A stretch of 50,867 nucleotides of DNA, taken from the NCBI GenBank assembly GCA_964646925.1, contig CAZYIC010000002.1:1-50867 (forward strand). The letters run 5' to 3'. The stretch is from GWB1-37-8 sp964646925 (GTDB lineage: Bacteria; Patescibacteriota; Microgenomatia; Levybacterales; UBA12049). Under the pieces are notes generated by a model. It searched no databases, was not told the DNA's origin, and saw only the letters and a list, made by a program, of their open reading frames with translations. Both the position numbers and the translations under genes were made by a program. Positions 14,933-23,280 of the stretch are shown here, piece by piece (positions within the stretch are counted from its first letter, which is position 1; every line of letters starts with the position of its first letter).

Positions 14933-15721
14933 ATGGTAATGGAGAGATTGGGTGCCGCAAGAAGGCTTCCTGAAAATCAAGATCCAACAAAACAATTTGC
15001 AATTGAACACGCAGAAAAAATGCTTGTTGATGCTGGCGTAAAAGATCCAGGAACGCTTGTTGCAACTTCCGTTGAAAAACCAACTCCAAAAATTGGAGAG
15101 CAATCACAAGATAAAGTAGGAAAAGTTGTTGTGGAATACAATTCTCAACCTTTGACTCCTGAACTTGTTAATAAAACTTGGCAAACTCTCTGGACAGAAT
15201 GGGGGAAAAGAGTTGGTCAGACATTTGAAATTCCACAGTGTGATCGAACCTCTGAAGAATTAGCTCAACTTAAAAAAGAAAATAAAGCAGTACTTCTTAT
15301 TCCCGACAATGTAGATTTGATTATGCTTGGCAAAATATTTCCCCAAATGCAGAGTCGGGCTGTATCAGAAGGAACAACGGTAACTGAATCAAGCAAAGGT
15401 GGAAGTATTGATACTGAAATGGATCTTGACTCTCCAAATAGAGATACAACTGAATTTCAAGCAAAGGATTTCCTTAAGCAGAATGGAAGAAACGGACAGA
15501 GATTAAGAACTTACATTATTGGCTCACAACTTAGCAAGTTATTAACTGGTCACTATTTTGACGAAAATGCATATTCTCGTTTGCCTGGTTCCCGTAATGA
15601 GGCCCGCATGGTGCTTGCTCACTTCCATTCGGATGGCGGCTTGCATGTCCGCTGGCATCTGGGTCCACTGCATCACGATCCGGACATGGGTTTTCGTTCC
15701 GAGGGAGTTAGAAAAGCTTAA
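14933..15721 (+). CDS. DGR-diversified target protein
   Basis: A 262-residue protein whose last 44 residues contain the variable repeat (residues 219-257). The end, LPGSRNEARMVLAHFHSDGG...HHDPDMGFRSEGVRKA, matches the C-type-lectin/formylglycine-enzyme style terminus used by DGR targets, where a conserved GFR core strand follows the ligand-binding variable residues. The N-terminal 210 residues (HAEKMLVDAGVKDPGTLVA; PDNVDLIMLGKIFPQM; FQAKDFLKQNGRNGQRLRTYIIGSQLSKLL) are not recognised. No signal peptide or membrane helix is visible, so the protein is probably cytoplasmic, or exported by an unknown route. It follows a strong promoter. Confidence 0.9.
   Translation: MVMERLGAARRLPENQDPTKQFAIEHAEKMLVDAGVKDPGTLVATSVEKPTPKIGEQSQDKVGKVVVEYNSQPLTPELVNKTWQTLWTEWGKRVGQTFEIPQCDRTSEELAQLKKENKAVLLIPDNVDLIMLGKIFPQMQSRAVSEGTTVTESSKGGSIDTEMDLDSPNRDTTEFQAKDFLKQNGRNGQRLRTYIIGSQLSKLLTGHYFDENAYSRLPGSRNEARMVLAHFHSDGGLHVRWHLGPLHHDPDMGFRSEGVRKA
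15587..15704 (+). repeat. DGR variable repeat (VR)
   Basis: A 118-nt segment aligning without gaps to the template repeat at 16020-16137. By hand alignment there are 17 mismatches and every one falls on an adenine of the template (A to C, G or T). The last 40 nt or so after CATCAC are identical, as expected for the homing/initiation side. Confidence 0.97.
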
Positions 15722-16019
15722 TCTTTTGATCCTTTGTCCTCTTTTGCATCTTTGAACTTTCCGTTTTTTTCTGATAGAGTAATAATTAAAGTAGGTTTAT
15801 GTTCCCAAGAGTATGCTTTTGAGACACCGAAATTATTGTTTTTCAAACATTTGCCGGAATTTCTATAAACTACGGTTTTAGAAAGAGTTGCAAAAGAAAA
15901 GCAAGATACTCCTTGTCTTTTGCTTGCGAAGGTCTCGCCACAGGCGAGTGCTTCCAAATAAAATACAATGTCTTGAGAAATCAGGCCGTGGTGAAAAAGA
16001 TGGCATAAGACAAAAAATA
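15722..16019. other. Region between variable gene and template repeat
   Basis: About 300 nt without a convincing gene. It contains a palindromic element CTCGCC-ACA-GGCGAG (15934-15948) and probably the leader of the template RNA. A minus-strand frame of 79 codons (15718-15957) runs through it but starts with TTG inside the repeat and shows no recognisable domain. Confidence 0.5.
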
Positions 16020-16137
16020 GGTTCCCGTAATGAGGACAACATGGTGAATGCTAACTTCAATTCGGATGGCAACTTGAATGTCAACTGGAATCTGAATCCA
16101 CAGAATCACGATCCGGACATGGGTTTTCGTTCCGAGG
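16020..16137 (+). ncRNA. DGR template repeat (TR)
   Basis: Non-coding template for mutagenic retrohoming. It is rich in AAC/AAT triplets exactly at the positions that vary in the VR (in the VR frame it would read EDNMVNANFNSDGNLNVNWN), which is the hallmark of a DGR template, since Asn codons maximise diversity when adenines are miscopied. It begins GGTTCCCGTAATGAGG and ends GGTTTTCGTTCCGAGG, identical to the VR. About 33 adenines by my count. It lies 18 nt from the end of the oppositely oriented avd. Confidence 0.96.
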
Positions 16138-16155
16138 TAGAATCTTGCTTTTTCT

Positions 16156-16557
16156 TTATTGTTTTAATGATTTTCTCCATCCTCCAAGCATTCTGCCGAT
16201 TTCTTGGAGGAGTTGAATTAATTGGATATATTTTTTATTATCTAAAGCTTGTATATCTTTTGCAAGTCTTATCAGTATCCGAAGCATATCTAAGGACACT
16301 ATAGATTTTTCAATAAACGGTAATTTTTTCTCCTGGGAGTTCATTCCTGCTGTAATTGTTAGCTCAAAAATCGTGAGAGTAAGCCTGTCTATCTTTTGTC
16401 CTAGACTGTGTTGATCTTTCTTAGGGAAAAGTTTCAGATATTGGTACAATAATTTATAGAAGTCATATAGCTTTTGGAATAGCGGTATGTTAAACTGGTT
16501 ATCTGTTCTGTTCTGTTCTGTTCTGTTCTGTGAGGTGGGATTGTGATTTTGACTCAT
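16156..16557 (-). CDS. avd: DGR accessory variability determinant (Avd, four-helix bundle)
   Basis: A 133-residue helical protein of the Avd family. The pattern LFQKLYDFYKLLYQYLKLFPKKDQHSLGQKIDRLTLTIFELTITA ... LRILIRLAKDIQALDNKKYIQLIQLLQEIGRMLGGWRKSL fits, including the final EIGRMLGGW signature. Avd forms a basic pentameric barrel that binds the reverse transcriptase and template RNA. Here it is on the strand opposite to TR and RT, an uncommon layout. I start at ATG 16557; its first codons overlap the RT start by 15 nt. Codons 8-18 contain the pentanucleotide repeat described at 16502. Confidence 0.9.
   Translation of the reverse strand: MSQNHNPTSQNRTEQNRTDNQFNIPLFQKLYDFYKLLYQYLKLFPKKDQHSLGQKIDRLTLTIFELTITAGMNSQEKKLPFIEKSIVSLDMLRILIRLAKDIQALDNKKYIQLIQLLQEIGRMLGGWRKSLKQ
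16502..16531 (+). repeat. Six perfect TCTGT pentanucleotide repeats
   Basis: Six tandem copies of TCTGT. They lie in the N-terminal codons of avd (reading QNRTEQNRT) and 12 nt upstream of the RT start. Gain or loss of one unit would shift the avd frame and change the leader of the RT gene. Confidence 0.95.
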
Positions 16558-17547
16558 ACACTCTATTCCCAAATTACCTCAATTGAGCATTTATTGCAAG
16601 CTTTCGATGAATTCAAAAAAGGCAAAAGAAGTAAAAAAGACGTGCAGTTTTTCGAAAGATTTTTAGAGGATAATCTTTTTGATTTGCATAGAAGGTTAGA
16701 AGCAAAAATCTATAAGCATTCTTCCTATACAGCTTTTAATATTTATGATCCTAAATTTCGCCATATTCATAAAGCAAAAGTTGCGGATAGAATAATGCAT
16801 CATGCCATAGTTTCAATAATTGAGCCAATTTTTGATAAAACATTTATCTATGATTCATATTCTTGCCGCAAAGAAAAGGGAACGCATAAAGCAGTTAAGA
16901 GATTATTTTATTTTGTAAGAAAAGTCAGCAGAAATTATACAGGAGATTGCTTTGCTCTGAAGCTTGATATTCGAAAATTCTTTGAAAATGTTGATCATCA
17001 GATTTTACTTAACCAGATAAAAAAGAGGATAGGCGATGATGACTTGCTATGGCTTCTTAAAAATATTTTGCAGAGTTTTTCAAAAGATAAAGGTATGCCT
17101 ATAGGAAATCTGACAAGTCAGGTGTTTGCAAATATTTACCTAAATGAATTGGATCAATTCATGAAACATGATCTAAAGATTAGATACTACCTTAGGTATT
17201 CAGATGACTTTGTTATTTTATCTCAAGACATTAATTATTTGAAAGGACTAATAAGGGGAATAGAAATATTTCTAAAAGAAAATTTGAAGCTATCTTTGCA
17301 TGAAGATAAGATCATAATCCGAAAATATACACAAGGAATTGATTTCTTAGGATATATTGTTCTGCCTCATTATGTTTTGCCGAGAACTAAGACGAAAAAG
17401 AGAATATTTAAGAAATTAAAGGAGAAAGTTGGTTCGGAAAATTTTGATCAGTCCTTGCAGTCATATTTAGGATACTTAGGATATGCGAATGCGTTTAGGC
17501 TTGCAGAGAAACTAAAGAATGAGATTTGGCTATGGAAAAAAGAATGA
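16543..17547 (+). CDS. DGR reverse transcriptase
   Basis: A 334-residue reverse transcriptase. Motifs in order: LKLDIRKFFENVDHQIL (motif A with catalytic Asp), KGMPIGNLTSQVFANIYLNELD (DGR-type motif 4, IGNLTSQ in place of the intron-type QGxxxSP), YLRYSDDFVILS (catalytic YxDD, here YSDD), and FLGYIVLPHYVLPR (motif after the palm). No endonuclease, maturase or RNase H domain, as in DGR enzymes. The start is GTG at 16543 with AGGTGGG a few bases upstream. It copies the TR RNA with adenine-directed errors. The gene ends 26 nt before ruvA. Confidence 0.95.
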   Translation: MILTHTLYSQITSIEHLLQAFDEFKKGKRSKKDVQFFERFLEDNLFDLHRRLEAKIYKHSSYTAFNIYDPKFRHIHKAKVADRIMHHAIVSIIEPIFDKTFIYDSYSCRKEKGTHKAVKRLFYFVRKVSRNYTGDCFALKLDIRKFFENVDHQILLNQIKKRIGDDDLLWLLKNILQSFSKDKGMPIGNLTSQVFANIYLNELDQFMKHDLKIRYYLRYSDDFVILSQDINYLKGLIRGIEIFLKENLKLSLHEDKIIIRKYTQGIDFLGYIVLPHYVLPRTKTKKRIFKKLKEKVGSENFDQSLQSYLGYLGYANAFRLAEKLKNEIWLWKKE

Positions 17548-17573
17548 TATTCTTGTGTTATAATCAAGACGAA

Positions 17574-18149
17574 ATGATAGGGTACTTAAATGGCGTTGTA
17601 TTTTTTAAAGATGGTAATTCTATAATTCTTGATGTTAATGGAGTTGGATACAAAGTTCTGGCTGCGCAGGATGTTTTATCAAAAGCGATTAAGGGCGTTT
17701 CATTGGAGCTTTTCATTTACACTCATGTCAGGGAAGACAATATTTCTCTTTTTGGTTTTCTGGAAGCTGCCGATTTAAAACTTTTCGAAAACCTCATTGG
17801 AGTTTCCGGTATTGGGCCCAAAACTGCAATGAACATTTTTTCAATAGGCGACAGAAATCAAATTGCTTCAGCAATAGTAACGGCTGACACTTCTTTTTTT
17901 AAGGGAGTTCCAAGATTAGGTCAGAAAAATGCGCAGAAAATAATAATTGAGTTAAAAAATAAATTTGGTGCAATTGCCGAGCTTGATTTAAGTGGGGATG
18001 GCATGTCTGGAAGCGAAGATGCGGTATCTGCGTTAAGAAGCTTTGGTTTTACAAGCAAAGAAATTCACGATGCAATAAGAGCTATTAAAAAAGACGGACA
18101 AGAAACAACAGAAACAATTAAATTAGCGCTAAAATACCTTGGAAAATAA
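17574..18149 (+). CDS. ruvA: Holliday junction DNA-binding protein RuvA
   Basis: A 191-residue protein forming the tetramer that holds the four-way junction for RuvB. It has the N-terminal OB domain (MIGYLNGVVFFKDGNSIILDVNGVGYKV), helix-hairpin-helix repeats (LIGVSGIGPKTAMNIFSI; FFKGVPRLGQKNAQKIIIELKNK) and the small domain III (EDAVSALRSFGFTSKEIHDAIRAI) that touches RuvB. ATG 17574 gives the canonical start; TATAAT (17559-17564) lies 9 nt upstream, right after the DGR. Upstream in-frame codons belong to the RT end. Confidence 0.96.
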   Translation: MIGYLNGVVFFKDGNSIILDVNGVGYKVLAAQDVLSKAIKGVSLELFIYTHVREDNISLFGFLEAADLKLFENLIGVSGIGPKTAMNIFSIGDRNQIASAIVTADTSFFKGVPRLGQKNAQKIIIELKNKFGAIAELDLSGDGMSGSEDAVSALRSFGFTSKEIHDAIRAIKKDGQETTETIKLALKYLGK

Positions 18150-18252
18150 TTTTCAATTTGAAATTTAAAATTTGAAATGAAATCTAAATGTTTAAAAATT
18201 TAAGCTTGAAAATTCAATGAAAATTAAAAATTGAAAATTTCAAATTAAAGCT

Positions 18253-19302
18253 ATGATAGATAAAAAAGTAAAAAATAAAAAAGACGTACTTGAAAGCACA
18301 AGTCCTGAGGAGGAAATGTTGTTTACTTCTCTTCGCGTAAAAGAGTGGAGTCAATTTCATGGGCAGAAAGATATTAAAGAATCTTTGAAAATTACAATTG
18401 CTGCGTCTAAAAAGAGAAAAGAAGCAATAGAACATGTTCTTCTGTATGGGCCACCGGGACTTGGTAAAACGACATTGTCTCATTTGATTGCCAAAGAAAT
18501 GGACGCGAATATCAGAATTACTTCCGGTCCTGCAATTGAAAGAGCTGGGGATCTAGCATCAATTTTAACCAATCTTGAAAAGGGAGATATTCTTTTCATA
18601 GACGAAATTCATAGGCTCAATAAAGTGGTTGAAGAGACTTTGTATCCCGCGATGGAGGATTATTGCCTGGATGTAATTTTGGGAAAAGGACCATCTGCAA
18701 AAAGTCTCAGACTTGATCTTCCTCAGTTTACAATAATTGGCGCGACAACAAGGATAGGGTTAATGTCAGCGCCATTAAGAGACAGATTTGGATTGGTTCA
18801 TAGGCTTAATTTTTATACTCCGGTTGAACTTGAAACAATAGTTGTCAATGCTGCAAAAAAATTAAAAGTGAAAGTCGATAAAGAAGCTATCTCGGAAATT
18901 GCCAAAAGAGCAAGGGGAACTCCGAGAATTGCCTTAAAATTATTAAAAAGGGCAAGGGATTACGCGCAAGTAAAAGCAGGCGGAGATATAGATAAAGTAA
19001 ATATTGCGCAAGCTTTGGATTTATTAGGCGTTGATCCGTTTGGACTGGATGGTTTGGACAGAAGATATTTAAAAAATATTATAGAAAAGCATGGTGGAGG
19101 ACCGGTTGGCATAGAAACTATTGCCGCATCAATATCTGAAGACATAGGGACGGTTGAAGAAGTTGTAGAGCCTTATTTATTGCAACTCGGATTTATAAAA
19201 AGAACTAAATCAGGACGAGTCGCAACCAAATCCGCCTTTGAGCATTTGGGCAAAAAATTTAATCCGTCATCTGGCGGAAAAAACCAGCAAAAACTTCTTT
19301 AA
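18253..19302 (+). CDS. ruvB: Holliday junction helicase RuvB
   Basis: A 349-residue AAA+ motor that drives branch migration on RuvA. Visible: Walker A in LLYGPPGLGKTTLSH, Walker B in ILFIDEIHRLNK, sensor 1 in IIGATTRIG, arginine finger in PLRDRFGL, and the C-terminal winged helix GIETIAASISEDIGTVEEVVEPYLLQLGFIKRTKSGR. Length is typical. The 100 nt before it (18150-18252) are AT-rich with repeated AAATTT/TTGAAA tracts and no gene. It overlaps the convergent ATPase gene by 4 nt. Confidence 0.97.
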   Translation: MIDKKVKNKKDVLESTSPEEEMLFTSLRVKEWSQFHGQKDIKESLKITIAASKKRKEAIEHVLLYGPPGLGKTTLSHLIAKEMDANIRITSGPAIERAGDLASILTNLEKGDILFIDEIHRLNKVVEETLYPAMEDYCLDVILGKGPSAKSLRLDLPQFTIIGATTRIGLMSAPLRDRFGLVHRLNFYTPVELETIVVNAAKKLKVKVDKEAISEIAKRARGTPRIALKLLKRARDYAQVKAGGDIDKVNIAQALDLLGVDPFGLDGLDRRYLKNIIEKHGGGPVGIETIAASISEDIGTVEEVVEPYLLQLGFIKRTKSGRVATKSAFEHLGKKFNPSSGGKNQQKLL

Positions 19303-21665
19303 AGTCCAAGTCTAAAGATGTTTTGGAAGAAGGGGTTAAAGGTTATTATTGCCTGAAGAATAAGGGTAATAATTGCCCCAATAACAAGAAACTTGTTTAA
19401 TCTAAAAATTGATTTTCCTCTGACTATAAATGCCAATATCATGTGGGATACGATTAAAAGATTAAATACTACTGTTCGGGCAAGCATTTCCGAGCTGCTT
19501 AGTTTGAGCGTTGCATTAAAGACAAAAATAAAAAGAACAGAAAGTGAAATTCCGGAAGTCAAAATAAATATCAATCTATGATTGCTAAGAATCGGGGCAT
19601 TTGGGTTTCTTGGTTTTTTACTCAAAATATCAGGATCTTTATTGTCGGAGGCAAGAGCCAAGGCAGGCAAGCCATCCGTAACCAGATTTATCCATAGAAT
19701 CTGGGTAGGGAATAATGGATTTGGTAATCCAAATACCATAGCCAGGAAAACAAACAATATCTCGGATAAATTACCTGAAAGAAGATAGGTAATGGATTTT
19801 AAAATATTATTATAAATTGTTCTTCCTTCTTCAACTGCAGAAACAATAGTTGAAAAATTATCATCTGTCAGAATAATATCACTTGCCTCTTTTGCAACAT
19901 CCGTTCCGGATTCTCCCATTGCTAAGCCTACGTCTGCCCGTTTTAGAGCAAGAGCATCATTGACACCGTCTCCTGTTACACCGACCACGTAGCCCATTTT
20001 TTTGAGAATTGTTACGAGTCTTAGTTTGTCTTCCGGTTTTGTGCGGGCAAAAATTCTGGTTTTAAGAATTATTCCTTGCAGTTGTTCATCGGTGAGTTTT
20101 GCTATTTCTTCTCCCGTTGTGATATCATCGCCACTTTCCAAAAGTCCAATCTCCCGGGCGATTGTTGTTGCGGTTAGCGTATTATCTCCTGTTACCATTA
20201 TGGTATGAATTCCTGCTTTTTTTGATTCCTCAACTGCTTTTTTTGCTTCAAGACGGGGTGGATCATAAATCCCGACAATACCTAAAAAAGTCAGGTCTTT
20301 TTCAGCATCTTTTCTTTCAATGTCTCCATTATGCGTTGAAGTTCTTGTTCCAAATCCGATAACTCTAAGCCCTTCTTTTGCGTACTCTTCATAAATTGTA
20401 TTGATTTCTTCTTTTTCTTTTTGGGAAAGTTTGCTTTTAGATATAATTGTTTCCGGAGCTCCTCTTACAAAAATGTGTTTTGCTTTGTTGTTTTCAAGAA
20501 TAGTTGTAATTGTTACATTTTGTGAATCAATAGCATACTCTTCAAGAATCTTATCCTTCCTTACCAAGTCTTTTATATTTTGCATTTTTTCATATGCCCA
20601 AATAAGTAGAGCTCCATCGGTTTTATCTCCGACAATATCAAACGAGTTTTTCTCTTTTTTTTCAATAAGAGACGCTGTATTTCCCAAAACACAAGCTTTT
20701 ACAAGAGAGTCAACATGATCACTTTTAGGTGTCCAAAACTTTTTGACCCGCATTATATTCTGAGTTAAGGTTCCGGTTTTATCGGTTATTATTATTTGTA
20801 CTGCTCCCAATGTCTCAACAGCCTGCATTCGTCTGACAATTGCTTTTCTTTTTGCCATTTTTGAAGTTCCAATTGCTAAGGAAATGGTAACTACAGCAGG
20901 TAGTCCTTCGGGAATTGCCGCAATTCCGATGCTTACAGCGATAAGCAAAAGGGGCACAAATTCTTTTTCCTGGAAAATTCCAAGAGGAATAATGAAAGCA
21001 GCTACAAGGAGAATAATAATTGATAAAGTTTTTGCAAGGCCGTCCAGACGTTTTTGAAGTGGCGTTTTGTCCGGGGTAACTTGGGACAGCGTCTGAGCTA
21101 TCTGTCCAAGCCGGGTATCTTTTCCTATTTTTTCTACACTAAATTTAGAATTGCCTTTTGTTACGAGGGTGCCGGAATAAATTGAATCATTTGCATTTTT
21201 AATAACAGACAAAGACTCTCCCGTCAAAATTGATTCATCTATTTCTAAAAATTTATTTGAGATAATTTTTCCATCTGCGGGTATTCTGTCTCCTTCAGAA
21301 ACTAAGATAATATCTCCCGGGACTATTTCGGCTGCTTCAAGCTGAATCATCTTTCCGTCGCGAATCGCGCGGACAGTAGATTTTACGTAAGTTTTAAGTT
21401 TGTCCAAGGACTTTTCTGCCCGATATTCTTGTATAAAGCCAAAAAATGCATTTAAAAACAAAATAATTAAAATAAATATTCCGTCTACGATGCTTTGGGT
21501 TAAAAAAGAAATAACTGCGGCGGCAATAAGGATGACGTTGATAAAGGTAGGAAATTGTGAGGTAAAAAGCGAAAGGGTGGAAATCCTTTCTTGTGTGGTG
21601 ATTTCATTTTTTCCAAAAAACTCCTGTTTTCTTTTTGCCTCAAATGTTGTTAATCCCCTTTCCAT
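19299..21665 (-). CDS. P-type ATPase, calcium-type cation pump
   Basis: A 788-residue membrane pump. Visible: actuator-domain TGES (ESILTGESLSV), the PEGLP ion-site motif in transmembrane helix 4 (AIPEGLPAVVTISLA), the phosphorylation motif DKTGTLT, MVTGDN and TGDGVNDALALKRADVG in the catalytic core, and a C-terminal set of helices with NLVTDGLPALALA. The PEGLP and NxxxD pattern indicates a type II Ca2+ (SERCA/PMCR-like) pump rather than a heavy-metal one. The N-terminal cation-ATPase segment is short. It starts 2 nt after the comM stop, so both are one minus-strand operon. Confidence 0.92.
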   Translation of the reverse strand: MERGLTTFEAKRKQEFFGKNEITTQERISTLSLFTSQFPTFINVILIAAAVISFLTQSIVDGIFILIILFLNAFFGFIQEYRAEKSLDKLKTYVKSTVRAIRDGKMIQLEAAEIVPGDIILVSEGDRIPADGKIISNKFLEIDESILTGESLSVIKNANDSIYSGTLVTKGNSKFSVEKIGKDTRLGQIAQTLSQVTPDKTPLQKRLDGLAKTLSIIILLVAAFIIPLGIFQEKEFVPLLLIAVSIGIAAIPEGLPAVVTISLAIGTSKMAKRKAIVRRMQAVETLGAVQIIITDKTGTLTQNIMRVKKFWTPKSDHVDSLVKACVLGNTASLIEKKEKNSFDIVGDKTDGALLIWAYEKMQNIKDLVRKDKILEEYAIDSQNVTITTILENNKAKHIFVRGAPETIISKSKLSQKEKEEINTIYEEYAKEGLRVIGFGTRTSTHNGDIERKDAEKDLTFLGIVGIYDPPRLEAKKAVEESKKAGIHTIMVTGDNTLTATTIAREIGLLESGDDITTGEEIAKLTDEQLQGIILKTRIFARTKPEDKLRLVTILKKMGYVVGVTGDGVNDALALKRADVGLAMGESGTDVAKEASDIILTDDNFSTIVSAVEEGRTIYNNILKSITYLLSGNLSEILFVFLAMVFGLPNPLFPTQILWINLVTDGLPALALASDNKDPDILSKKPRNPNAPILSNHRLIFILTSGISLSVLFIFVFNATLKLSSSEMLARTVVFNLLIVSHMILAFIVRGKSIFRLNKFLVIGAIITLILQAIITFNPFFQNIFRLGL

Positions 21666-21667
21666 AT

Positions 21668-23212
21668 CTATATATTATCATTTCGCGGTCTGTATTGAAG
21701 AGCTTCTGCAACATGTACTGAGTTTATTTCTTTTAGTCCTTCCAGGTCAGCAATGGTTCTGGCTAATTTAATAGTCCGATTATATGATCGCGCAGACAAA
21801 TTCATTCTTACAACTGCCAGTCGCAAAAGTTTAACGCAGTTTTCATCCAAAATGCAGAATTCCTTTATCTCCTTATTGCCCATTTCGGAATTGGAGCTGA
21901 TTTTTTTATGCTTGAATCTTTTGGTTTGAATATCGCGGGCTTTTTGCACTCGCTTCCTGATTTTAGGGGATCCTTCCCCTTCGCTTTGCTCAGGGTCAGG
22001 ATGATTCTGCTGAGTCAGTTTTTCTACTTTTACAGCCGGCACATCCAGATGAATGTCAATTCTGTCCAACATCGGACCCGAGACGCGTCTTTGGTAACGG
22101 ATTATTTGATTTAAATTGCACTTGCAATTTTTTGTAGGATTTCCAAAAAATCCGCAGGGACAGGGATTTTGTGCGGCAATCAACATAAATTTTGCCGGAA
22201 AATTTACGCGTCCCTGGGATCTGGAAATTGTAACAGTCCCATCTTCCACAGGCTGTCTTAAAGCTTCAAGAACATGACGTGGAAATTCAGGAAATTCATC
22301 CAAAAAAAGAACTCCGCGATGAGCCAGGGAAATTTCTCCGGGCCGCGGAGTTGTTCCTCCGCCGATTAAACCGATATGGGAGGTAGTGTGATGAGGAGAC
22401 CGGAATGGTCTTGATACAATTAACGCTCTTTTGTCCAATAGTCCGGATATGCTGTAGATTTTTGTTACCTCAAGCGCTTCCTGTAAAGTAAGAGTTGGAA
22501 GAATCGAGGGGAGTGTGCGAGCAAGAAGTGTTTTTCCGGCGCCCGGAGGACCTTTCAATAAAATATTGTGATTTCCTGCTGCAGCAATCTCCAAAGCTCT
22601 TTTTGCTCCTTCCTGTCCTTTGACATCCCTCATGTCAAATTCAAAAATCTCATTATTAAAATGGTCTTTTAGATTCAAATGCTTCAGGGGATTTATCGGT
22701 TTTTGATTTTTTAAATGAAAGAAAAGTTGGGATAAGGTATTGATGGGATAAATTTTTATACCCTTCAAAATTGCCGCTTCTTTTGCATTTATTTGTGGAA
22801 GAAAAATCCTTTTTAGCTTTTTACTTTGCGCAAGAAGGGCCTGGGGCAGAACACCGTTTGTGTGCCTTAATCTGCCATCCAAAGATAACTCTCCCATGAA
22901 TATTGCGTCGTTTATGTCCGCTTCGATTTGTCCTGACGCTATCAAAATTCCCAGAGCAATTGGTAAATCGTATGATGGTCCTTCTTTTGGCAGATCCGCA
23001 GGCGCAAGGTTTACGGTAATTCGATGATCGGGAAATGCAGCATTGGAATTAAGAATAGCAGATCTGACGCGCTCTCTTGCCTCATCAACTGCTTTGTCAG
23101 GCAAGCCAACAATTGTAAAACTTGGCAAACCCCGTGAGGAAATATCCACTTCAACTTCAACAGGAACCGCATCAAGTCCAACCACCGCAGAAGAATTCAC
23201 TTTCGAGAGCAT
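21668..23212 (-). CDS. comM: ComM/YifB-like AAA+ helicase
   Basis: A 514-residue Mg-chelatase-like ATPase. Order: N-terminal Lon-like fold (GLPSFTIVGLPDKAVDEARERVRSAI), Walker A in LLKGPPGAGKTLLARTLPSILP, Walker B in GVLFLDEFPEFPRHVLEALRQP, a Cys cluster in NPCPCGFFGNPTKNCKC, and the C-terminal chelatase domain (LSARSYNRTIKLARTIADLEG). ComM is a branch-migration helicase that helps integrate incoming DNA during natural transformation, in keeping with the uptake biology proposed for CPR. Residues HPDPEQSEGEGSPK are an in-frame palindromic-repeat insertion (DNA 21977-21995). Confidence 0.94.
   Translation of the reverse strand: MLSKVNSSAVVGLDAVPVEVEVDISSRGLPSFTIVGLPDKAVDEARERVRSAILNSNAAFPDHRITVNLAPADLPKEGPSYDLPIALGILIASGQIEADINDAIFMGELSLDGRLRHTNGVLPQALLAQSKKLKRIFLPQINAKEAAILKGIKIYPINTLSQLFFHLKNQKPINPLKHLNLKDHFNNEIFEFDMRDVKGQEGAKRALEIAAAGNHNILLKGPPGAGKTLLARTLPSILPTLTLQEALEVTKIYSISGLLDKRALIVSRPFRSPHHTTSHIGLIGGGTTPRPGEISLAHRGVLFLDEFPEFPRHVLEALRQPVEDGTVTISRSQGRVNFPAKFMLIAAQNPCPCGFFGNPTKNCKCNLNQIIRYQRRVSGPMLDRIDIHLDVPAVKVEKLTQQNHPDPEQSEGEGSPKIRKRVQKARDIQTKRFKHKKISSNSEMGNKEIKEFCILDENCVKLLRLAVVRMNLSARSYNRTIKLARTIADLEGLKEINSVHVAEALQYRPRNDNI
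21977..21995 (+). repeat. Palindromic repeat inside comM
   Basis: CCCTTCGCTTTGCTCAGGG, framed by GATCC/GGATG. On the coding strand it adds DPEQSEGEGS between the C-terminal part of the ATPase core and the chelatase domain, a surface linker. Confidence 0.85.
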
Positions 23213-23244
23213 ATGGCAATGATAGCATTTTTTAGATTTTTAGG

Positions 23245-23274
23245 TTGACATTGGATTCGGATTTGGGATACATT
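23245..23274 (+). promoter_or_regulatory. Promoter of the 23281 gene
   Basis: TTGACA (23245-23250), 18-nt spacer, TACATT (23269-23274), 6 nt before the ATG: a leaderless arrangement. Confidence 0.65.
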
Positions 23275-23280
23275 TAAGAT

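Noticed and set aside
15718..15957. Minus-strand 79-codon frame between the variable gene and TR
   Set aside because: Starts at TTG within a palindromic repeat, no ribosome site and no recognisable domain; left as unassigned region.
15888..16304. Plus-strand frame of 138 codons reading through the template repeat
   Set aside because: It only translates the TR, begins in a palindromic repeat and ends in antisense avd sequence; the TR is a non-coding template.
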